This document shows, piece after piece, positions 33,096 through 42,850 of a DNA stretch of 64,000 bases (position 1 is the stretch's first letter; each line of letters opens with the position of its first letter). The position numbers and the translations under genes were made by a program. The notes below the pieces were generated by a model. The model had not been told where the DNA came from and did not search any database. It worked only from the letters and a program-made list of their open reading frames with translations. Source of the DNA: Spirochaetia bacterium UBA5763 (lineage in GTDB: Bacteria; Spirochaetota; UBA4802; UBA5550); NCBI GenBank assembly GCA_002418835.1, contig DIEX01000009.1, positions 45,140-109,139 on the forward strand, read 5' to 3'.

Positions 33096-34068
33096 GGCGG
33101 TCGCCAAGGGCCTGCGCGAGCCTCAGCCATCTGATTCCGTCGATCTTCACGAGCGAGGTGGTGATCTCCTCCGCTCTTTTAATCATTGTGTCTATATGAT
33201 TTGTGGAGAATATGCATTCGCCTGAGAATGTTTCCCCCTGCATGTTATAGTATAGTTGTGGAACAGGTAATGACGCATAGTTTTTGAATTTATCGATGTT
33301 CAGCGAACTGTTGAATTCAGACGAAAGAGCCATTATCTCCTTTTTAAAGAGGAGATCAACAAGCATGCAGAAGAGCTCCTGTGGAGAATAGATTACTTTT
33401 GTGAGCCTGTTAAGGCCGTTCAGAACCTCGTGCACAAAAAGCCCCTGCTCGAGACTTTTGTATGCAACAACGGGGTATTTCTTTATTTCGTTGTTTCCGT
33501 AGGCCTTACGCACTATGCCGTTTAAATCGATCCCCGTTGTTCCCAGGTTCATTATAATCATAAGTATTCTGCTGTCACTGAGGCCTGAAAAAAGAGATTC
33601 ACCGTCATTGACAAATTCCGTGTTGTAGCCGAATCTTCTTATTATTCCGTTCAGCATGTTTGTATGTGCTTCATTATCGTTCAGTATGAGGAATGTACCG
33701 GTTTTCTGTGACGGTTTTGTCTGCAGAAAGTTTATGTATGATATTATTCTCTCTGTATTAAAATGTTCAAGGCAGTCTGCAATGCCGTTTTCAAGAAGCA
33801 GGGAGGATATAAAGGGGGTAATTTTTTCGCAGAGACAGACAAGCTTTGTTTCGCTATAGAGGACTTTTATTGTGTCCGCGAGTTTTTTTTGATCGGTTTT
33901 ATCGTTGTCGGTAATTTCAAAGAGCGTGTAGTTTGCGCTTTTTTTTATTAAATTTGAACGCAGCTGGGATGTTTCAGTAAGGGGGGAAAATTCTGCTGTT
34001 TCATACCCCTCCTTCTGAAAGCCGGAAATGAACTGTTTGTTGCGGAATGTTATAAGGTTTACAATCAT
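33073..34068 (-). CDS. Pseudo-receiver protein (degenerate response-regulator domains)
   Basis: The 331-residue product has two regions resembling response-regulator receiver domains: about 45-115 and a clearer one about 123-225 (FLILNDNEAHTNML, then LMIIMNLGTTGIDLNGIVRKAYGN). In the second, the phospho-accepting Asp is replaced by Asn174 and the acidic pair by NDNE, so it cannot be phosphorylated in the usual way. The last 100 residues have no recognised domain. I start at the ATG before IVNLITF; a longer frame upstream is less likely. The partner is not evident. Confidence 0.6.
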   Translation of the reverse strand: MIVNLITFRNKQFISGFQKEGYETAEFSPLTETSQLRSNLIKKSANYTLFEITDNDKTDQKKLADTIKVLYSETKLVCLCEKITPFISSLLLENGIADCLEHFNTERIISYINFLQTKPSQKTGTFLILNDNEAHTNMLNGIIRRFGYNTEFVNDGESLFSGLSDSRILMIIMNLGTTGIDLNGIVRKAYGNNEIKKYPVVAYKSLEQGLFVHEVLNGLNRLTKVIYSPQELFCMLVDLLFKKEIMALSSEFNSSLNIDKFKNYASLPVPQLYYNMQGETFSGECIFSTNHIDTMIKRAEEITTSLVKIDGIRWLRLAQALGDRPTCGAGG

Positions 34069-34273
34069 TATTATGTCTCGTAAGGAAATTTTTAAAAATC
34101 TATACAGATGATTGCAGGGAGTCAATTAAGAAATGCGGAAGTTCAGGTTTATAACAAATTTAACAGATTATTTATAAAAAAAGAGTATAATCCCTGCATT
34201 AGTGCTTGAATTTTTAAGTCTAAAGTTGTATATATAAACTGCCAATATAAATTAAACAAAATTCGGAGGTTGT

Positions 34274-35011
34274 ATGGCTGAAGGCGGTTTTGATTTTAAA
34301 AAACTTTTAGATGAGACAAAAGCCACTCTTATTACACCGGCTGAGTATTTTGCCGTTATGCCTAAAGAGGGAGGATTCGGTGATCCTATTGTAAAGGCTG
34401 TTATTTATTCTTTTATTGCGGGAATTTTTACTTTTTTATGGGGAGCCCTTAAGCTTACTGCTGCTGCCGGAGCATTCGGAGGGATGATTGGCGGCGGTAT
34501 AGGGATTATGGGCCTTATCTGGTCAATAATCGGTGGAATTATCGGTTTATTCATAGGTGGAGCTATAGTTCTTGTTATAAGCGCAATCTGCGGTGGAAAT
34601 ACTAATTATGAGGCCAATGTCAGAGTTACAGCTTCTCTTATGGCTCTATCTCCGGTGAGCGCTATTCTAAGTTTTCTGGCAGGTTTCAGTCTGTGGCTTG
34701 GCGGGCTTGTGTCACTCGCAGTAGCTCTTTATGGCTTATATCTGCTTTATATTGCAGTTACCAAAGCTCTGGCCGGTAAAGAGGGGACCGCAAAGGTTAT
34801 TTCTATTGTGCTTGCTGTAATTCCGGTGCTTATGATTCTCAGTACACTACTCTGTGTGAAAGCAGCTTCTAATTTCTCTGATCAGATTATGAAAGATATT
34901 CCTGCTCAGAACCAGGAGCAGTTTAAAAAGCTTTCAGAAGATTTTAATAAAGCTCTTGAAGATGCCAAGAAAGCCGCCCCTGAAGGGGGGGATAAGGACG
35001 AGGAGAAATAA
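34274..35011 (+). CDS. Yip1-family integral membrane protein
   Basis: The 245-residue product has an N-terminal cytoplasmic segment (TKATLITPAEYFAVMPKEGGFGDPIVKA) followed by five membrane helices and a charged C-terminal tail. This is the pattern of bacterial YIP1-domain (PF04893) proteins. Very Gly-rich helices (FGGMIGGGIGIMGLI, GGIIGLFIGG) are notable. A good CGGAGG site precedes the ATG. The function of bacterial members is not established. Confidence 0.75.
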   Translation: MAEGGFDFKKLLDETKATLITPAEYFAVMPKEGGFGDPIVKAVIYSFIAGIFTFLWGALKLTAAAGAFGGMIGGGIGIMGLIWSIIGGIIGLFIGGAIVLVISAICGGNTNYEANVRVTASLMALSPVSAILSFLAGFSLWLGGLVSLAVALYGLYLLYIAVTKALAGKEGTAKVISIVLAVIPVLMILSTLLCVKAASNFSDQIMKDIPAQNQEQFKKLSEDFNKALEDAKKAAPEGGDKDEEK

Positions 35012-35025
35012 CTCTCTGTTCAACT

Positions 35026-35050
35026 GGGCTGACCCGGTTCAGGTCAGCCC
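35026..35050. terminator. Hairpin between convergent genes
   Basis: Perfect nine-base arms GGGCTGACC and GGTCAGCCC with a seven-base loop. There is only a weak T-run, so termination efficiency is uncertain. Confidence 0.6.
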
Positions 35051-36043
35051 TTACTCACTGTTATGCCTGATCATCCCCCGCCGTATCATGTAGCATATAA
35101 GGTATTCTTCGATTGTTTTTGTAGGGCCTTTAATCCGGCTTTTTTTTCTGAATACAGCGTTTTCGTTCCTCCGTGAATAGAAGTGATACATCTCACGCGG
35201 GTCATCGTAATTAATCATGGTGTAGGATTTATTCCGACCCAGCATTTCATTTATATTATCCCGATTGAATGATGAGATGGAGTTTTTATCCATGTAGTCC
35301 TGGATCATCAGCATCTCCTCGTGAGAGAGGCCCATGAGATATTCCCTGAGAGATTCAAGTGTATCGTCAGTGAAATCATCCCCCTCGATAAACCTGTTCC
35401 ACTCAGGGTTTGACCTGCTGCAGAATGTGGCAATCTCTGATATTCCTGCAAGTGTCCCGTAGGCAGGGGTGAAATTTAACCTGTTTTTCCAGAGATTATT
35501 CAGTACCGGGGATATCTCATCGATCCCCTTGTATATCCTGTTTTCCCATATTTTCGTGAGAAAGTAACCAGCTTCTATACGTGTTTCGTAATCAATAGAG
35601 TCGTCAGAAACAATTGATATAAAGACATCCTCTGTCATCATTGAGAATACATTGTACGTTATAATGTCCTGAATCTCATCGAGCATCATACAGAGCCCTT
35701 CATTGCCGCTGCATAGATAAGAAACAAGAAGAAAGAAATTGATCTTTGCGATAGTGAATCCCCTCCCCAGCACTGCTTTAGTCGGTGTGTTAAGAACAAG
35801 ATTCAGATTGGGGTGAGAGCAGAGATTCTGAACCAGTGTATCTACTGTTCTTCTGTTCTGTCCAAGGTGCTGATCCTGCAGAATAGAGGGATACCTTGAT
35901 ATTGATTCAGCAAGGATTAAAAGAGAGAGGTGTGTTTCATCAACCCTGACGTAATCGTCAATATCATCTTTTTTATGAAGCATTTCTGTTATATGATCGA
36001 TAATATTTTTTTCAGGAGAGGTAAAGGCCTGTATTGCGGTCAT
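35051..36043 (-). CDS. Conserved-looking protein of unknown function
   Basis: The 330-residue product has no signal peptide or membrane segment and is predicted helical in most of its length. No domain or motif is recognised. Features to note are a run of aspartates (KKDDIDDYVRVDE) near residue 30, a SRRNENAVFRKKSR basic patch and a C-terminal LICYMIRRGMIRH. It stands between a Yip1 gene and a divergent M23 gene. Confidence 0.5.
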   Translation of the reverse strand: MTAIQAFTSPEKNIIDHITEMLHKKDDIDDYVRVDETHLSLLILAESISRYPSILQDQHLGQNRRTVDTLVQNLCSHPNLNLVLNTPTKAVLGRGFTIAKINFFLLVSYLCSGNEGLCMMLDEIQDIITYNVFSMMTEDVFISIVSDDSIDYETRIEAGYFLTKIWENRIYKGIDEISPVLNNLWKNRLNFTPAYGTLAGISEIATFCSRSNPEWNRFIEGDDFTDDTLESLREYLMGLSHEEMLMIQDYMDKNSISSFNRDNINEMLGRNKSYTMINYDDPREMYHFYSRRNENAVFRKKSRIKGPTKTIEEYLICYMIRRGMIRHNSE

Positions 36044-36156
36044 TTTTTATATCCGGTCTGGTTTTTTATTTGCGCTCTATTGATGTTCTGTAAAGTTTAT
36101 ATTAAAGATATATCTATTAACAGATATTTGCAATGAATTTATAAAGAGGTTAAGTT

Positions 36157-37245
36157 TTGTTTAAAAAGAATATTTTCAGTTTAATATTACTGGCTCTGGC
36201 TATTATTCTGCCCGGGTGCTCCAGTACATCTGCGCGCGAAAGTGTTAATGATAATAAAGCTGTAACTGCTGAGAATCAGGAGGTCAGGAGTTATCCGGTT
36301 CCGGTAAAATACAGCGAACGTCCTGTAACTGTGCTGAAAACTCCGGAAAACTATAAACCTGCTCCCCCTGATAAAATTGTTATAAGCGATGAGAATATCA
36401 AAGTTATAATATACGCAAAGGAGTTTGCCCAGGGCAATGCGGGGTATTTTGAAGCTGACCGTGAAGATGGAAAAATAAGCGAAATAAGGAAAATCACTTA
36501 TGCAGGAGAGAATATCCCCTTTACATGCACAGAGTGGGGGTGTAGAGGTTTTTTCGCGATCCATCCTGAGGCAAAACCGGGAAAAACGTTTTTTACACTG
36601 GTATACTTTGACGGAACCAGTGAAAAAAAAATTGAAGGATCTGTTAATGTCAGGGATGTTCAGTATCCTGTCTCAAAACATCTTCTCGACCTTGGAAAAT
36701 TTTCTGATAAGGAGTATACATCAAAACCGGAATTTAAAAAGCTTATTGAAGAGAGTGCTGAGGCAAGAAGACTTGCTTTCAGTATTGTTTCAGAAGACAG
36801 CATAACAAACTCTCTCTCTCATCCAAGAGATATGCACAAGGTTACAGGGGATTACTGGAAGAAAAGAATATATGCCGCGCATAAAAAGAAGGGGAAGAAG
36901 AAAGTTAAGGTTAAGGGGCATGTAAGCTATCACAGGGGGCTTGACCTTAAGGGTGACGTGGGGGCTCCGGTATATTCAATGGCTGATGGTAAAATTGTAA
37001 TAGCTATGAAAATGTTTTATGAAGGTAATATGGTGGCTGTGGATCACGGCAACCAGGTTTTTACATATTATATGCATATGGACAGCATGGCAGTGAAGGT
37101 TGGAGATACTGTCAAGGCAGGGGGGCTTGTAGGGAGGGTCGGTGCAACCGGTACATCAACAGGGCCTCATCTTCATGTGGCTCTGAGTATAAGGGGTGTG
37201 CATGTGCATCCGCTGAGCCTGCTGTCTCTACCTGTAAGCAGATAG
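36157..37245 (+). CDS. M23 peptidase-family lipoprotein
   Basis: The 362-residue product has a lipoprotein signal (LILLALAIILPGC), a beta-rich N-terminal half, and an M23/LytM domain near the C-terminus: HRGLDLKGDVGAPVYSMADG (His and Asp zinc ligands), VDHGNQVFTYYMHM, and VGATGTSTGPHLHVAL (HxH ligand pair). M23 enzymes cleave or bind peptidoglycan crosslinks. The start codon is TTG, behind AAGAGG at about eight bases. As all metal ligands are present it is probably an active endopeptidase. Confidence 0.9.
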   Translation: MFKKNIFSLILLALAIILPGCSSTSARESVNDNKAVTAENQEVRSYPVPVKYSERPVTVLKTPENYKPAPPDKIVISDENIKVIIYAKEFAQGNAGYFEADREDGKISEIRKITYAGENIPFTCTEWGCRGFFAIHPEAKPGKTFFTLVYFDGTSEKKIEGSVNVRDVQYPVSKHLLDLGKFSDKEYTSKPEFKKLIEESAEARRLAFSIVSEDSITNSLSHPRDMHKVTGDYWKKRIYAAHKKKGKKKVKVKGHVSYHRGLDLKGDVGAPVYSMADGKIVIAMKMFYEGNMVAVDHGNQVFTYYMHMDSMAVKVGDTVKAGGLVGRVGATGTSTGPHLHVALSIRGVHVHPLSLLSLPVSR

Positions 37246-37389
37246 CTGCTGTAAAATGATTTTTGTAACAAGGAGTTTTCCGGGGATACAAAATATTTGA
37301 TTACTGATACAATAGTGGTAAAGAATTAAAACACCATTTTTTACACAATAGAACTCTATTTAAATCTTAAATAATACAACGGAGTCTTT

Positions 37390-38373
37390 ATGGATTACGC
37401 TCAAATTGAAATTCTCACTCAGCAGGTTAAGAGTGAAAACGGATTTATTGATGATATAAAAAAAGAACTTTCTGCCGCAGTGATCGGGCAGGAGAAACTC
37501 ATTGAAAGGATTATAATCGCTTTTATTACAGGGGGGCATATTCTGCTTGAAGGGCTCCCCGGTCTTGCAAAAACCCTTGCTGTGCGTTCTTTCGCAAAGG
37601 CTGTTGACGCGGAATTTAAAAGGATTCAGTTTACTCCTGATCTCCTCCCTGCTGACCTCACAGGTACACAGGTGTTCAATCCGCGGGAGATGGATTTTTT
37701 TACCCGCAAAGGTCCCATATTCACTAATCTGCTGCTGGCTGATGAGATTAACCGTGCCCCTGCAAAAGTTCAATCCGCGCTTCTCCAGGCAATGGAGGAG
37801 AAGCAGGTGACACTGGGTGAAACTACATTCCCGCTTCCGCAGCCGTTTATGGTTCTTGCTACAGAGAATCCCATTGAACAGGAGGGCACCTATCCCCTGC
37901 CGGAAGCGCAGCTCGACAGGTTCTTCATGAAGGTGCTTGTGGATTACCCCACAATGTCTGAAGAGCGTGAGATACTCACAAGATTCAGCGAGATCAGCTC
38001 TGATAAAATTAATTGTATTATCTCCCCTGATAAGATTAGAGGCAAAGCTGAACTGATAGAAAAGATATATGTCAGTGATAAGCTCCTTGAATATATTGTT
38101 GCAGTGGTAAATGAAACACGGAGGCCCTCGCGCAAGGAGATCAAAAAATATATAGATTTCGGTGCAAGCCCACGTGCTTCCATTGCTTTGATGAAGGCTT
38201 CACGCTGCATTGCTTTTATGCGGGGGAGGGGTTTTGTCACTCCGGACGATATCAAGGAGATTGGAGCAGATGTGCTGCGTCACAGAGTGATCCTCTCTTA
38301 CGAGGCTGAAGCTGAAGGGAAGAACGCTGACGATGTAGTTAAGCTTGTGTTCGATTCAGTGGAGGTCCCCTGA
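37390..38373 (+). CDS. MoxR-type AAA+ ATPase
   Basis: The 327-residue product has Walker A LEGLPGLAKTL, Walker B LLLADEINRAPAKVQSALLQAMEE, and sensor-1 LATENPIEQEGTYPLPEAQLDRF. MoxR ATPases act as chaperone-like remodellers with partner von Willebrand proteins. It heads an operon with a DUF58 protein, BatA, BatB, BatC and BatD, the usual partners. A GGAG-containing site (CAACGGAG) lies six bases before the ATG. Confidence 0.92.
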   Translation: MDYAQIEILTQQVKSENGFIDDIKKELSAAVIGQEKLIERIIIAFITGGHILLEGLPGLAKTLAVRSFAKAVDAEFKRIQFTPDLLPADLTGTQVFNPREMDFFTRKGPIFTNLLLADEINRAPAKVQSALLQAMEEKQVTLGETTFPLPQPFMVLATENPIEQEGTYPLPEAQLDRFFMKVLVDYPTMSEEREILTRFSEISSDKINCIISPDKIRGKAELIEKIYVSDKLLEYIVAVVNETRRPSRKEIKKYIDFGASPRASIALMKASRCIAFMRGRGFVTPDDIKEIGADVLRHRVILSYEAEAEGKNADDVVKLVFDSVEVP

Positions 38374-39213
38374 TTGGATTCGAAAGAGGTTGCCCTTCTC
38401 CGCAAGATAAGGCTCGAAACAGGGAAGAAGATCAACACAATGTTTTCCGGGGAGTACAGGTCCGCTTTTAAGGGGTACGGTCTCTCCTTTGACAGCGTGC
38501 GCGAGTATATCCCCGGTGATGACGTGCGGAGCATTGACTGGAATGTATCAGCACGGATGAACCATCTTTACATCAAGGAGTATATCGAAGAGAGGGAGCT
38601 CTCTGTTGTGCTCGTGGTTGATGTTTCAGCTTCAACGCTTTTCGGCAGCGGCAGATCTAAGCGGGATGTTGTTCTTGAGTTTGTGACTTTTATGCTCCAC
38701 CTTGCGCAGATGAATAATGACAGAATTTCAGTGATACTTTTTTCTGACAGAATTGAAAAATATCTTAAGCCCCGTAAGGGGAGAAAATTTGTGCTTAAAG
38801 TTCTGGATGAGATTCTTATGATTAAGCCCGCGGGGAGAGGCACAGACCTGCCGGGAGCGATTGACTTTTTTCAGCAGGTGAATAAAAAACGGAGTATCGT
38901 TTTTGTAGTATCAGATTTTTTAACCGGCAGGCATGATGAGGTTATGCTTAAGATGAAGATCCTGGCGCGGAGGCATGATGTTATACCGGTGCAGGTCTCG
39001 GATCCTATGGAGAAAAAGATGAAGATTTTCGGCCTCGCTGAATTCTTTGACCTTGAGACAGGGGGGAGTTTTCTCTCGGATTCAATTCATGAAAACACGG
39101 GGCTTCCGGAGATAACTGGGCTGGAATCGATCAAGCTCTCAACAGATGAACAGATAGAAGTCCCTCTGCTGAAGTTTTTCACAAAGCGGAACCGGGCGGC
39201 ATTGAGAAGATAG
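38374..39213 (+). CDS. DUF58 domain protein of the MoxR/Bat operon
   Basis: The 279-residue product has the DUF58 signature (FSGEYRSAFKGYGLSFDSVREYIPGDDVRSIDWNVSAR) followed by a vWA-like fold (VVLVVDVSAS, MIDAS-like DVSAS). The start is TTG immediately after the moxR stop, with GGAGG eight bases before it. DUF58 proteins work with MoxR and the Bat proteins on the cytoplasmic side; their exact role is unsettled, and links to aerotolerance have been reported in some hosts. Confidence 0.85.
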   Translation: MDSKEVALLRKIRLETGKKINTMFSGEYRSAFKGYGLSFDSVREYIPGDDVRSIDWNVSARMNHLYIKEYIEERELSVVLVVDVSASTLFGSGRSKRDVVLEFVTFMLHLAQMNNDRISVILFSDRIEKYLKPRKGRKFVLKVLDEILMIKPAGRGTDLPGAIDFFQQVNKKRSIVFVVSDFLTGRHDEVMLKMKILARRHDVIPVQVSDPMEKKMKIFGLAEFFDLETGGSFLSDSIHENTGLPEITGLESIKLSTDEQIEVPLLKFFTKRNRAALRR

Positions 39214-39228
39214 AGACAGTAATAATAT

Positions 39229-40227
39229 ATGTTATTAAAGAAAATCGTAATTATAGTTTCAGTATTTTGTTTCGCGTTACCTGCTTTCAGTGCAGGTGAT
39301 ACAGAGCGCGTTCTTAAAAGTTCTGTATCTCCGGAGAAGGGGAATGTGGGTCGGCAGTTCAGTTATACTCTCTCCATTGCCGGGAATGATCTCGAAGGTG
39401 TTAAAATTATTCTCCCTGAAAGAGGGGAGTACTACCCTGAGTCTTCTTCAGATAAAAAAAAATCGAGTCATAAAAAAGCGGAAGAACCGGAAGAAGATAA
39501 AGCGGTTCCTCTTTATATAATAAACAGCGCCGTAAAAGACGAGTCTGAGTCAGATGGCCTGAAACAGGTAACTGTATTCGTTGATTTAACATGCTACAGA
39601 ACAGGCGTACACCAGCTTCCGGAGATAATTATAACAGACAGTGACGGAGTGCGGCTTGGTTACAGTATACCAGCAGTTACAATTGAAGAACTTAATAAAG
39701 AGGGGCAACCGGAAGATATAGAACCGCCGGTTGAACTCTCCGGTAATTATACGCGATTAGTAGTCCTTGTACTTGGAGTTATAGCAGCAGGCATTGCCGG
39801 TTTTTTTATATTCAGATATTTCAGAAACAGGAGGAAACTTATCTCTGTTCCTGAAATTAAGCAGACACCCCTTGAATTTTTTATGACCGAGATTGAGAGA
39901 CTGAAATTAAATGAGTGTATCAATGAAGGGAGAGTAAATGATTATGTATTCGGTATATCTATTACTTTCAGAAGGTTTCTTTCTATGGAGTTAGGTTTCG
40001 ATGCTGCTGAGATGACTACAGGTGAAATATCCGCTGTGATTAAAAAATATCTCAGAAACGGCAGTGGTTATGCTGCTGAAATTGTGAAGATCATGGAAGC
40101 ATGGGATCTCTCAAAATTTGCCGAGTTTACACTTTCAAAGGAACTGCTCCTTATAAACTACAGGAGTACAATTGCCGCTGCGGAGAGACTGCATGAGATA
40201 AGGAGATCTGCCGATGGGCAACTTTGA
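39229..40227 (+). CDS. Membrane protein of the Bat operon with a BatD/DUF4381-like arrangement
   Basis: The 332-residue product has a signal peptide (cleavage near FSAGD), a beta-rich periplasmic domain (LKSSVSPEKGNVGRQFSYTLSI, ending TVEEL-like), one membrane helix (about 178-200) and a cytoplasmic helical domain (EFFMTEIERLKLNECI, FRRFLSMELGFDAAEMTTGEI). The same layout occurs in BatD- and DUF4381-type proteins. It overlaps the next gene by 14 bases. It is probably the first of two BatD-like proteins in the cluster. Confidence 0.7.
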   Translation: MLLKKIVIIVSVFCFALPAFSAGDTERVLKSSVSPEKGNVGRQFSYTLSIAGNDLEGVKIILPERGEYYPESSSDKKKSSHKKAEEPEEDKAVPLYIINSAVKDESESDGLKQVTVFVDLTCYRTGVHQLPEIIITDSDGVRLGYSIPAVTIEELNKEGQPEDIEPPVELSGNYTRLVVLVLGVIAAGIAGFFIFRYFRNRRKLISVPEIKQTPLEFFMTEIERLKLNECINEGRVNDYVFGISITFRRFLSMELGFDAAEMTTGEISAVIKKYLRNGSGYAAEIVKIMEAWDLSKFAEFTLSKELLLINYRSTIAAAERLHEIRRSADGQL

Positions 40228-41212
40228 GTTCCGTTCCCCCTGGTTTCTTCTCCTTTTAATACCTTACTCGGGTATGATTGCCTGGTACTTTTACGGGAAA
40301 GTTTACCGGAGACGTGCCGCTCTCCCTGTGTCTTCGTCATCCATAGTAAAAAAAACAGAGAGCTTCAGGACGCGGACTTATGGTTACATCGATTATCTGA
40401 GGTTCGCTTCGCTCTTTCTGCTTATTATTGCACTTGCTGCACCGGGGCGTGGTGTCAACTTCTCCAGCGTGAAAAATACTGGAATAGATATAATGGTTGC
40501 CCTTGACCTTTCACTATCAATGCAGGGGAAGGATTTTCAGCCGGACAACAGGCTTGAAGTTGCGAAGCGCGTTTTAAACAGCTTTGTGCAGAAGAGAGTT
40601 AATGACAGGATAGGGCTTGTTGTATTCGGTGTTGATTCATATCTTCAATCACCTCTCACTGTTGAACATGAAATAATTAATGACATTGTGAGCGAACTTG
40701 ACTTTGACAGTGTTGACGGACGGGGTACTGCTGTTGGTGACGCCATCGCACTTGCTGCATCACGTATGATCGACAGTAAAGCAAAAAGTAAAATTGTTCT
40801 GCTTATTACAGATGGTGAAAACAACCGCGGTGAGATTGACCCGGAGACAGCGGCAAAGAGCTGTGCGGAGATGGGGATAAAGGTTTACGCAGTGGGAATC
40901 GGTAAAGAGGGGAGGGTGCCGTATCCGAATCCGGCTGGCCCCATGTTTCCTGACCAGTATGTAAACAGCAGTTTTGATGTTAAGGAGCTTCAGAAGATTG
41001 CAGAAGTCACAGGCGCTAAGTTCTACAGGGCTGAATCTACAGGCGTTTTCTGGGAAAATATTAATGATATAGACAGGCTTGAAAAGAGTGAGGTCGATAT
41101 CCGGACATGGCATGAATTTTATGATCGATCCGGCGGATTCCTTATTGCCGGACTGGCGATATTTTTTCTTGAGATACTTCTTCGATCTGTGGTTTACAGG
41201 AAGGTGCCGTAA
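40214..41212 (+). CDS. batA: BatA-like von Willebrand factor A membrane protein
   Basis: The 332-residue product has membrane helices near both ends (about 10-27, 60-80 and 305-325) and a vWA domain with the MIDAS motif ALDLSLSM plus ITDGENNRGEI. BatA and BatB form a membrane complex exposing vWA domains to the periplasm. It overlaps the preceding gene and its stop shares a base with the batB start (TAATG), showing tight coupling. Confidence 0.85.
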   Translation: MGNFEFRSPWFLLLLIPYSGMIAWYFYGKVYRRRAALPVSSSSIVKKTESFRTRTYGYIDYLRFASLFLLIIALAAPGRGVNFSSVKNTGIDIMVALDLSLSMQGKDFQPDNRLEVAKRVLNSFVQKRVNDRIGLVVFGVDSYLQSPLTVEHEIINDIVSELDFDSVDGRGTAVGDAIALAASRMIDSKAKSKIVLLITDGENNRGEIDPETAAKSCAEMGIKVYAVGIGKEGRVPYPNPAGPMFPDQYVNSSFDVKELQKIAEVTGAKFYRAESTGVFWENINDIDRLEKSEVDIRTWHEFYDRSGGFLIAGLAIFFLEILLRSVVYRKVP

Positions 41213-42213
41213 TGAGTTTTGCCGGAATTGAATATCTCCCTGCAATCGCAGTTACCTGTACAGCAGTGCTTCTATTCTTTGTATTCTACATGTACTGGCG
41301 TCGCAGGGCTTTGAAGCTTATGACTGTTAACGGCAGAAAGATTATTGCTGGTGACAGAAAGAGAGTTGTTTTTAAAGAGATTCTCATTATAATAGCCATT
41401 ATGCTTTCTTTCACTGCTTTCCTTAAACCTCAATGCGGAGAAAAGCCGCGTGAAGTGATCTCCGAGGGAACGGATGTGCTCATTGCTCTTGACGTAAGCA
41501 GGAGCATGCTGTCAAAAGATGCTGACCCGGATAGGCTCGGCAGGGCAAAACGCGCGATAAAATGGATTGCGGAGTCACTATCCGGCGACAGGATTGGTCT
41601 TATGGTATTTGCCGGGGATGCTTTTCTGCTTTGTCCGCTTACAAATGATATCGGGGCTTTTATGATGTTCCTTGATTCAGCTGGGCCCGATTCTGTGAAT
41701 ATACAGGGTACTGATATAGGTGCAATGCTTTATGAAGCTGCAAAGGTCTACGCGAAGAAGAGGCTCACTTCAAAGCTGCTTGTAATTATTACTGACGGTG
41801 AGGATCACGAAGGGGGAGTTGATGCAGAGATCGAAAAGTTCAGAGAACTTGGAGTTTCAGTTTATGCAGCAGGGATAGGCCGGGAGAGCGGAGAATTTAT
41901 TTCCGCAGGAGAAGATGATTCCTCAGCCGATGCTTTCTACAGGGACAGGGACGGAAATCTTGTTAAAACCAGGCAGGATCAGGGATTACTGAAAAAACTT
42001 GCATCAGAAACCGGTGGAGCATACTGCGATATTACAGGGAACTTTTCAGGTTTAAATAATATTATAAATGTAATCGGGAAGCAGCAGAAAGAGAGCAAAG
42101 GTTCAAGGATAGTGAAAGAGAAGATTGACCGGACCTGGATATTTATACTGCTGATAATCCTGGCTCTTGGAGTTGAACTTATCATTGCAGAGAGGAGGAG
42201 AGGTGAGGCATAG
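41212..42213 (+). CDS. batB: BatB-like von Willebrand factor A membrane protein
   Basis: The 333-residue product is a paralogue of the preceding BatA: two N-terminal membrane helices, a vWA domain with MIDAS ALDVSRSM and ITDGEDHEGGV, and a C-terminal helix (IFILLIILALGVELI). A GEFISAGEDD-type loop is inserted after the last strand. The tail of the gene overlaps the start of batC. BatA/BatB heteromers are implicated in stress or aerotolerance in some bacteria. Confidence 0.85.
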   Translation: MSFAGIEYLPAIAVTCTAVLLFFVFYMYWRRRALKLMTVNGRKIIAGDRKRVVFKEILIIIAIMLSFTAFLKPQCGEKPREVISEGTDVLIALDVSRSMLSKDADPDRLGRAKRAIKWIAESLSGDRIGLMVFAGDAFLLCPLTNDIGAFMMFLDSAGPDSVNIQGTDIGAMLYEAAKVYAKKRLTSKLLVIITDGEDHEGGVDAEIEKFRELGVSVYAAGIGRESGEFISAGEDDSSADAFYRDRDGNLVKTRQDQGLLKKLASETGGAYCDITGNFSGLNNIINVIGKQQKESKGSRIVKEKIDRTWIFILLIILALGVELIIAERRRGEA

Positions 42214-42850
42214 AAACTCGCATAAAGTTCTGATATTTCTGATTTCTCTATCTGTTTTTACAGCATGGATTGATCCTTTTAATGATAAAGTTTCTAAAGG
42301 AAATAAAAATTATAATGATAAAAAATTCAGTGAAGCGATGGGCAGTTATAAAGAAGCTGAAAAATACGCCCCGGATGAAAAGAAAAAAAATATGCTGGAG
42401 TTCAACAAGGGGAATGCTGATTACAAAATGAATAATTATGAATCAGCCCTGGGTAAATACCGGAACTCGATGAATTCCGGTGACCCTGAAGTGCAGAAAA
42501 AAGCTTTCTATAATGCAGGCACAACATACATGAAGATGGGGAAGAAGAAGGAGGCTGCTGAGAGTTTTATCAAAGCTTTGCAGATTGATCCGTCATATGA
42601 AAAAGCGAAAAGAAATCTTGAGTATCTATTAAAAGAAAAACCGCAGGATAAACAGCAGCAGAGTAATGATAATAACAGTAACGGAAATCAGCAGCAGAAC
42701 TCCGGGCAGAAAGAGAATGAACAGAATAAAGGTGATGAAAAAAAGAACAGTGCCCAGGTAAAGAATATGCTTGAATCAATGAAGAATAAACCGGTAAGAC
42801 GTCAGAAGGGGAATGGTGATGGAAAGAAATTTCTTGAAAAATACTGGTAA
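42203..42850 (+). CDS. batC: BatC-like TPR protein
   Basis: The 215-residue product starts at GTG with GGAGGAG just upstream, giving a signal-peptide-like N-terminus (KVLIFLISLSVFTAW). It has two to three TPR repeats (DKKFSEAMGSYKEAEKYAPD, MNNYESALGKYRNSM, YMKMGKKKEAAESFIKAL) and a low-complexity Gln/Asn/Lys tail. BatC and BatE TPR proteins accompany BatA/B. It overlaps batB at its start and batD at its end. Confidence 0.8.
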   Translation: MRHRNSHKVLIFLISLSVFTAWIDPFNDKVSKGNKNYNDKKFSEAMGSYKEAEKYAPDEKKKNMLEFNKGNADYKMNNYESALGKYRNSMNSGDPEVQKKAFYNAGTTYMKMGKKKEAAESFIKALQIDPSYEKAKRNLEYLLKEKPQDKQQQSNDNNSNGNQQQNSGQKENEQNKGDEKKNSAQVKNMLESMKNKPVRRQKGNGDGKKFLEKYW

